A stretch of DNA of 64,000 bases from Channallabes apus (Eukaryota > Chordata > Actinopteri > Siluriformes > Clariidae): assembly GCA_030522415.1 (NCBI GenBank), contig CM060108.1:36614756-36678755 (forward strand). The letters run 5' to 3'. The notes below the pieces were generated by a model that did no database searches, had not been told where the DNA came from, and saw only the letters and a list, made by a program, of their open reading frames with translations. Of the stretch, positions 59,780-64,000 are shown in pieces. A program made the translations under genes and the position numbers. The first letter of the stretch is position 1. Every line of letters starts with the position of its first letter.

Positions 59780-62325
59780 GTAATGGTATGTTTAATAGTT
59801 GCATACCCCAGTTTCAATTGAAATTTAAATGTCATAAATAATCATTAAATAATCATATCATTAAATAATCATAATGTGATTTATTTTATTATTATTATAA
59901 TCATGGAGCCCTATTGAATCATAATGAGATAATAGATTAGAACTAATATGAATGTCTTCACAACCAGTAACATTACTGATAGTAATATAGTTAATAATAT
60001 TTACAGTGATAATCATATTTTAGTGGATATAAGTACAAAAAATAGGAAAAACACATTACGTTAGAGACGTAATGCTGAAAAAAAGGGAATTTTGAAAGAA
60101 ATAAAGAAAATTACTATATTAAGGATGGATACTGCCAGCAAACAAGTTTCTATCTAAGTTTAGTTAAAGATCACAAGACTAACTTCCGTTTAAGCAGCTG
60201 TTATATGGTTACTTCATCTTTGTTCAGAGACTGTGTGCTTCAAGATCAGTAGAAGAAGTCGGGCTGTTAACATAGGGCTGTTAATATAACAGCGTAAGTA
60301 TATAAGGGCATAATAGAATGTAATGGTGTCTAACCTATTAATCTTTTGACCTTGTCAGTTAAATATTCAACATACAACGTACTATACATATAATGAGAAC
60401 TGGTGACTACAGATTCACGTTGATTAGTGTTGATTAGCAGACTTCGTTATACTTCAGTAACTCATAAAGCATAAAAGGGTGATAAGAGGGAAATCGGAAA
60501 CCCAAAGTACTTATCCATTGTTGTAGAAAATTAGATAAATAAAATAAACATAATAATGAACATAAGATATATAACATCATAATTTGAGCGGAATAAATTA
60601 CAATATATCTAATTTAAAAAAAATTATCAGTTATATAAACCCATACTGAAAAAGGGCATGTATCACTTTTGGGCCATCATGATCTCGTGAACTATTATCA
60701 ACTTAGGCACACAGCTGTTTAGTCCCAACCCTGTAATGCTCTTACTTTTACTATTACAGTGGCTGTGGTTTCTCCTGTGGATTTGTTTTACAGTGCAACT
60801 TCAGTGAGTGCCTAAATAATTAATTATTTTTTTTCCCCTAACCACATGTATTCCATGATGCTGATGGTCCTGCACTATCCTTACACTTTTTACTAATGCA
60901 TTGGACAGCTAGATTTTTTTCTTTGCTTGATGTAGGTCAGAATATGGACCCATTGCAAATGGTGCCTTTATTTTGGCCAGGCAATATATAAGATGTAACC
61001 CTGCTGTGAGTTTGCTAGGTCACTTTATCCCACCATTATTTGTATGAACTGTACGTAGTAGGAGGGTTCCTCCCCCAAAAAGGAGGGTAATAAATTTGGA
61101 GGAAAAGTTTATCCAGCAGGCTGCAGTGTTTCACCATTCTGCAGCACATTCACCCCAAAGCCGCCATTTTAGTCTCCTGCCTTCTCCCTAACTGAGACAG
61201 AGGAGCAAAAATGCCAGCAATGAGGGGGAAAACAAAAACCTTCATCTGATCAAGTGACCTTTCACGTGATTTCCTGGAACTGCTTATGGTTGTTGTTCAT
61301 ATTCTGTCTGAAATGCACAATTTGTCTAGCCTGCAACATACCATGACTATTCAACAGGAGTCTAAGATTTCAGTATATTTGTATTTCTTAACACATAAAT
61401 CATTTCTTTCCTGGATCCAGATGGCTTCGGTTCTTTGGTGATGAAAACAACCGTGTCACTCCTATGCCAGAACACTTTAAGACATGGCTTCATGAATAAC
61501 AGCCATAAGAACTCTAATGTAATTTTAAAATCTGCTTAACTTTATAAACATTAAATATAGCAGGTTTATCATTTTTTACATCCATTTGTTGCTTGTGAAG
61601 TGAATTGGATTTGCAATTAAAACATTTAGAATCCTTCCATTCTCTCCAGTGACCTCTTGAGAAAGGGCTGAGTTTCCATTCCTGCCTAGAAGTTTTTAAA
61701 GAGAACACTGAGATGAAGAAATGTGCTAGATCCACTGTATAGTACCATTGCAAATCTAAGGTTTGTTTCGAATGATAATTACAGGTCTAAAGCACACTTA
61801 AAACCCTCTTTCGGTTATTGTTTTGTCCATGACTTTTAAGAACACTTTATTAGTATACTGAGATTTATTACTTTATTTTGCTGCTCTGATTGAAATATGT
61901 TTGCAACACATTTGATATACAGTATATTTAGCTCTGGTGTGTGCTCTCTAAGGAAAGGAATGTTTTCTGAGTCTGCCATATTGACTCTTGCCTGAGAAAG
62001 TCATTAAGATGTTTCTGTGGTAACAGGATTTTTATCACTGTGGAAGTAAGCTTAGAACCGTGACCCAATTTTTAAGGATCTTTACCCTAAATCCGAAAAA
62101 GTGTTTTCATTGTTAAAAAAAAATTTTTTTTTAAACTTTGCATTAATTATATTTTATCTGAAGGAGATAATTTTATAGGATGAAACATTATGGAAACTTT
62201 AAGTCTTTACAGTCTTCGGGTTTATATTTGGAGAAGACTATGAGTTGTTGTCATTCTTCTAGACAATAGTGTGAGTAAACTTCTCAGACATACAGTTTTG
62301 TCTATGAGCAGTATCTGATTGTCTC

Positions 62326-62359
<34 letters not shown>

Positions 62360-63580
62360 CTCTCTTTCTCAACCTCCGGCATCCTCTTGCTGATTTCAGC
62401 AGCCTTTCTCCATAATTATAGCTTTAGTCGCTGAATCGCTGAATTTTTTTTCTCTGTTTTACTGGACTCGGGATCTGGCTTCACCACTTTGTGTCAGCAC
62501 TATGGGACTGTTTACTTTTAGAGGGTGGGACTGACACAAAAGAAAAATCCCCCCCAAAAAGCTGACATTTACCTCATTCTCAGCTCACATCCATGCCATC
62601 GCTCTTCCTCTGTTCACACAGACCTACAAAAAAATGTTTTCACACCTGCTCATATGTCCTCTGCATAGAAGCTGAACTAACCACTGAAACCCAGTCGACC
62701 TCTTATAATGTAACTCCAGACTCACTCAGCATTCAGTATCTGGTGACCCAGACATGAAAACATTAAATCTTTGAAGTTGTAGTTTTGTATTTATCTTCTT
62801 TATGTTTCCTGGAACAAAATTTTTTGGCTACTATAGTCATCCCCCTCTTTTCCTTCCCTTTGCCCTCCTGTTGTTTTGGTCTGTTCACAACGAGACCCAG
62901 ATGTTGCTTATTGTGCGGAAGGGAAGGACCGTGATGGGGGGGAAGAGGAGGAGAAGAAAAGCAGTCCATTAAGACACATATATGCAAGAGGGACAGGATG
63001 AAGGGTAAAAGGAGCGAGTACAACCAGAGTGCAGTGTCAGATCTTAAGTGTGTGTGTGTGTATGTGTGAGAGAGAGAGACCCCTGTCTCGCTGGTGTGGG
63101 GTTGTAGCTTTTTTAATAATCTTTGTGAGGCCAACCCTCGTTTCTTACGCTTATACCAAGGGCATGGATAGGATATGACTCAGCCAAGGTTATGGTGTCA
63201 TGGTTTAGGCTAAAACTTCTGATTCAGCAAAGTGCTTCCTGCCATGTGTGTGTGTGTGTGTGTGTGTGGGTATGGGTGGGTTTACCCAAAGTTAGTGGGA
63301 CTCTCAGTGCTGAGGTTCAACACTTGTACACGAATTCTGCATGTAGGCCAACTGTGTGTCATGTCGAGTGAATCGTTCATTTTCAGATTTAGTTTACTGC
63401 TTCACCAAAATGAGTTAATATGTAAAAATAAATAATAAAAACTAATTTACTGAAAAACAGAATGAAGCCTCATCCTTGTTGTATATTACTAGCTGCACTG
63501 CTATTTAGGACAAGACAAGAAAGAGCAGAATTTATACAAAATACTTTAACATGATTAAAAAAAATATTATTCTATTTTCA
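59780..63580. other. gene-poor region downstream of mrpl52
   Basis: No gene recognised. There is a (CT)n run at about 62329-62372, GT runs near 63051 and 63247, and a possible short exon-like segment at 61426. The rest is AT-rich. Confidence 0.45.
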
Positions 63581-63585
63581 ATATA

Positions 63586-64000
63586 CAGTGGTGTGAAAAA
63601 CTATTTGCCCCCCTCCTGATTTCTTATTCTTTTGCATGTTTGTCACACAAAATGTTTCTGATCATCAAACACATTTAACTATTAGTCAAAGATAACACAA
63701 GTAAACACAAAATGCAGTTTTTAAATGAGGGGTTTTATTATTTAGGGAGAAAAAAATTCCAAACCTACATGGCCCTGTGTGAAAAAGTAATTGCCCCCTG
63801 AACCTAATAACTGGTTGGGCCACCCTTAGCAGCAATAACTGCAATCAAGCGGTTGCGATAACTTGCAACGAGTCTTTTACAGCGCTCTGGAGGAATTTTG
63901 GCCCACTCATCTTTGCAGAATTGTTGTAATTCAGCTTTATTTGAGGGTTTTCTAGCATGAACCGCCTTTTTAAGGTCATGCCACAACATCTCAATAGGAT
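63586..64000 (-). mobile_element. Tc1/mariner element, copy D (cut by window end)
   Basis: CAGTGGTGTGAAAAACTATT after TA (63584-63585). The transposase C-terminus is encoded on the minus strand from 64000 down to 63804 ([20 protein letters not shown] to GGPTSY) and shows no lesion in the visible part. Confidence 0.93.

Noticed and set aside
62763..63134. 123-codon minus-strand frame
   Set aside because: Built on GT/GA repeats and AT-rich DNA; no recognisable domain or exon boundary.

Overview
This window is teleost nuclear DNA: spliced genes with GT-AG introns, AT-rich introns full of Tc1/mariner, hAT, L2-type LINE and tRNA-derived SINE copies, and many microsatellites. The repeat mix would suit an ostariophysan such as a catfish, but the sequence does not prove the species. 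There are no prokaryotic features.

Three protein genes can be read exon by exon. (1) acin1 (acinus, + strand, about 958-37480; the 5' end lies outside the window) encodes the RNA-binding subunit of the ASAP complex and of the exon-junction periphery. It has a very large low-complexity exon (9508-12303), an RRM split over three exons (34017-36081), the RNPS1/SAP18-binding motif (36899-36996) and an RE/RS-rich C-terminus. A CpG-rich segment at 26490-26780 has its own ATG and splice donor. It joins in frame to the exon at 28812 and would give a 604-residue short isoform, like mammalian Acinus-S/S'. (2) ajuba (- strand, 46476 to 39340, 8 coding exons, 709 residues) is a LIM-domain scaffold with a long pre-LIM region and three C-terminal LIM domains. 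It converges tail-to-tail with acin1. (3) mrpl52 (+ strand, 50158-59512, 5 exons, 128 residues) is a mitochondrial large-subunit ribosomal protein. The human orthologues of all three genes lie together at 14q11.2, so the block is conserved synteny.

Two acin1 introns (or intron-flanking segments) each carry a C/D-box snoRNA on the host strand (698-800 and 12361-12467). Each has an 11-nt element complementary to U6 snRNA, placed so that the D'+5 rule predicts methylation of U6 A53. They therefore correspond functionally to mammalian SNORD8/SNORD9 (mgU6-53 and 53B), which sit in CHD8 introns. This is the most interesting non-repeat finding.

Layout: 1-957 acin1 intron with snoRNA 1; 958-1034 exon; 1035-9507 intron built from hAT derivatives, a large terminal-inverted-repeat element and a Tc1 copy; 9508-12303 giant exon; 12304-12637 intron with snoRNA 2; 12697-28811 intron with a Tc1 relic, MITEs, a 5.1-kb L2 LINE nested inside a Tc1 element, then the internal promoter; 28812-37480 remaining acin1 exons; 37481-39339 convergent 3' UTRs; 39340-46476 ajuba; 46480-50157 ajuba 5' region, minisatellite and SINEs; 50158-59512 mrpl52, with a hAT-Ac relic in intron 1 and a nest of hAT, Tc1 and BED-finger elements in intron 3; 59513-63585 gene-poor; 63586 to the end, another Tc1 copy cut by the window edge.
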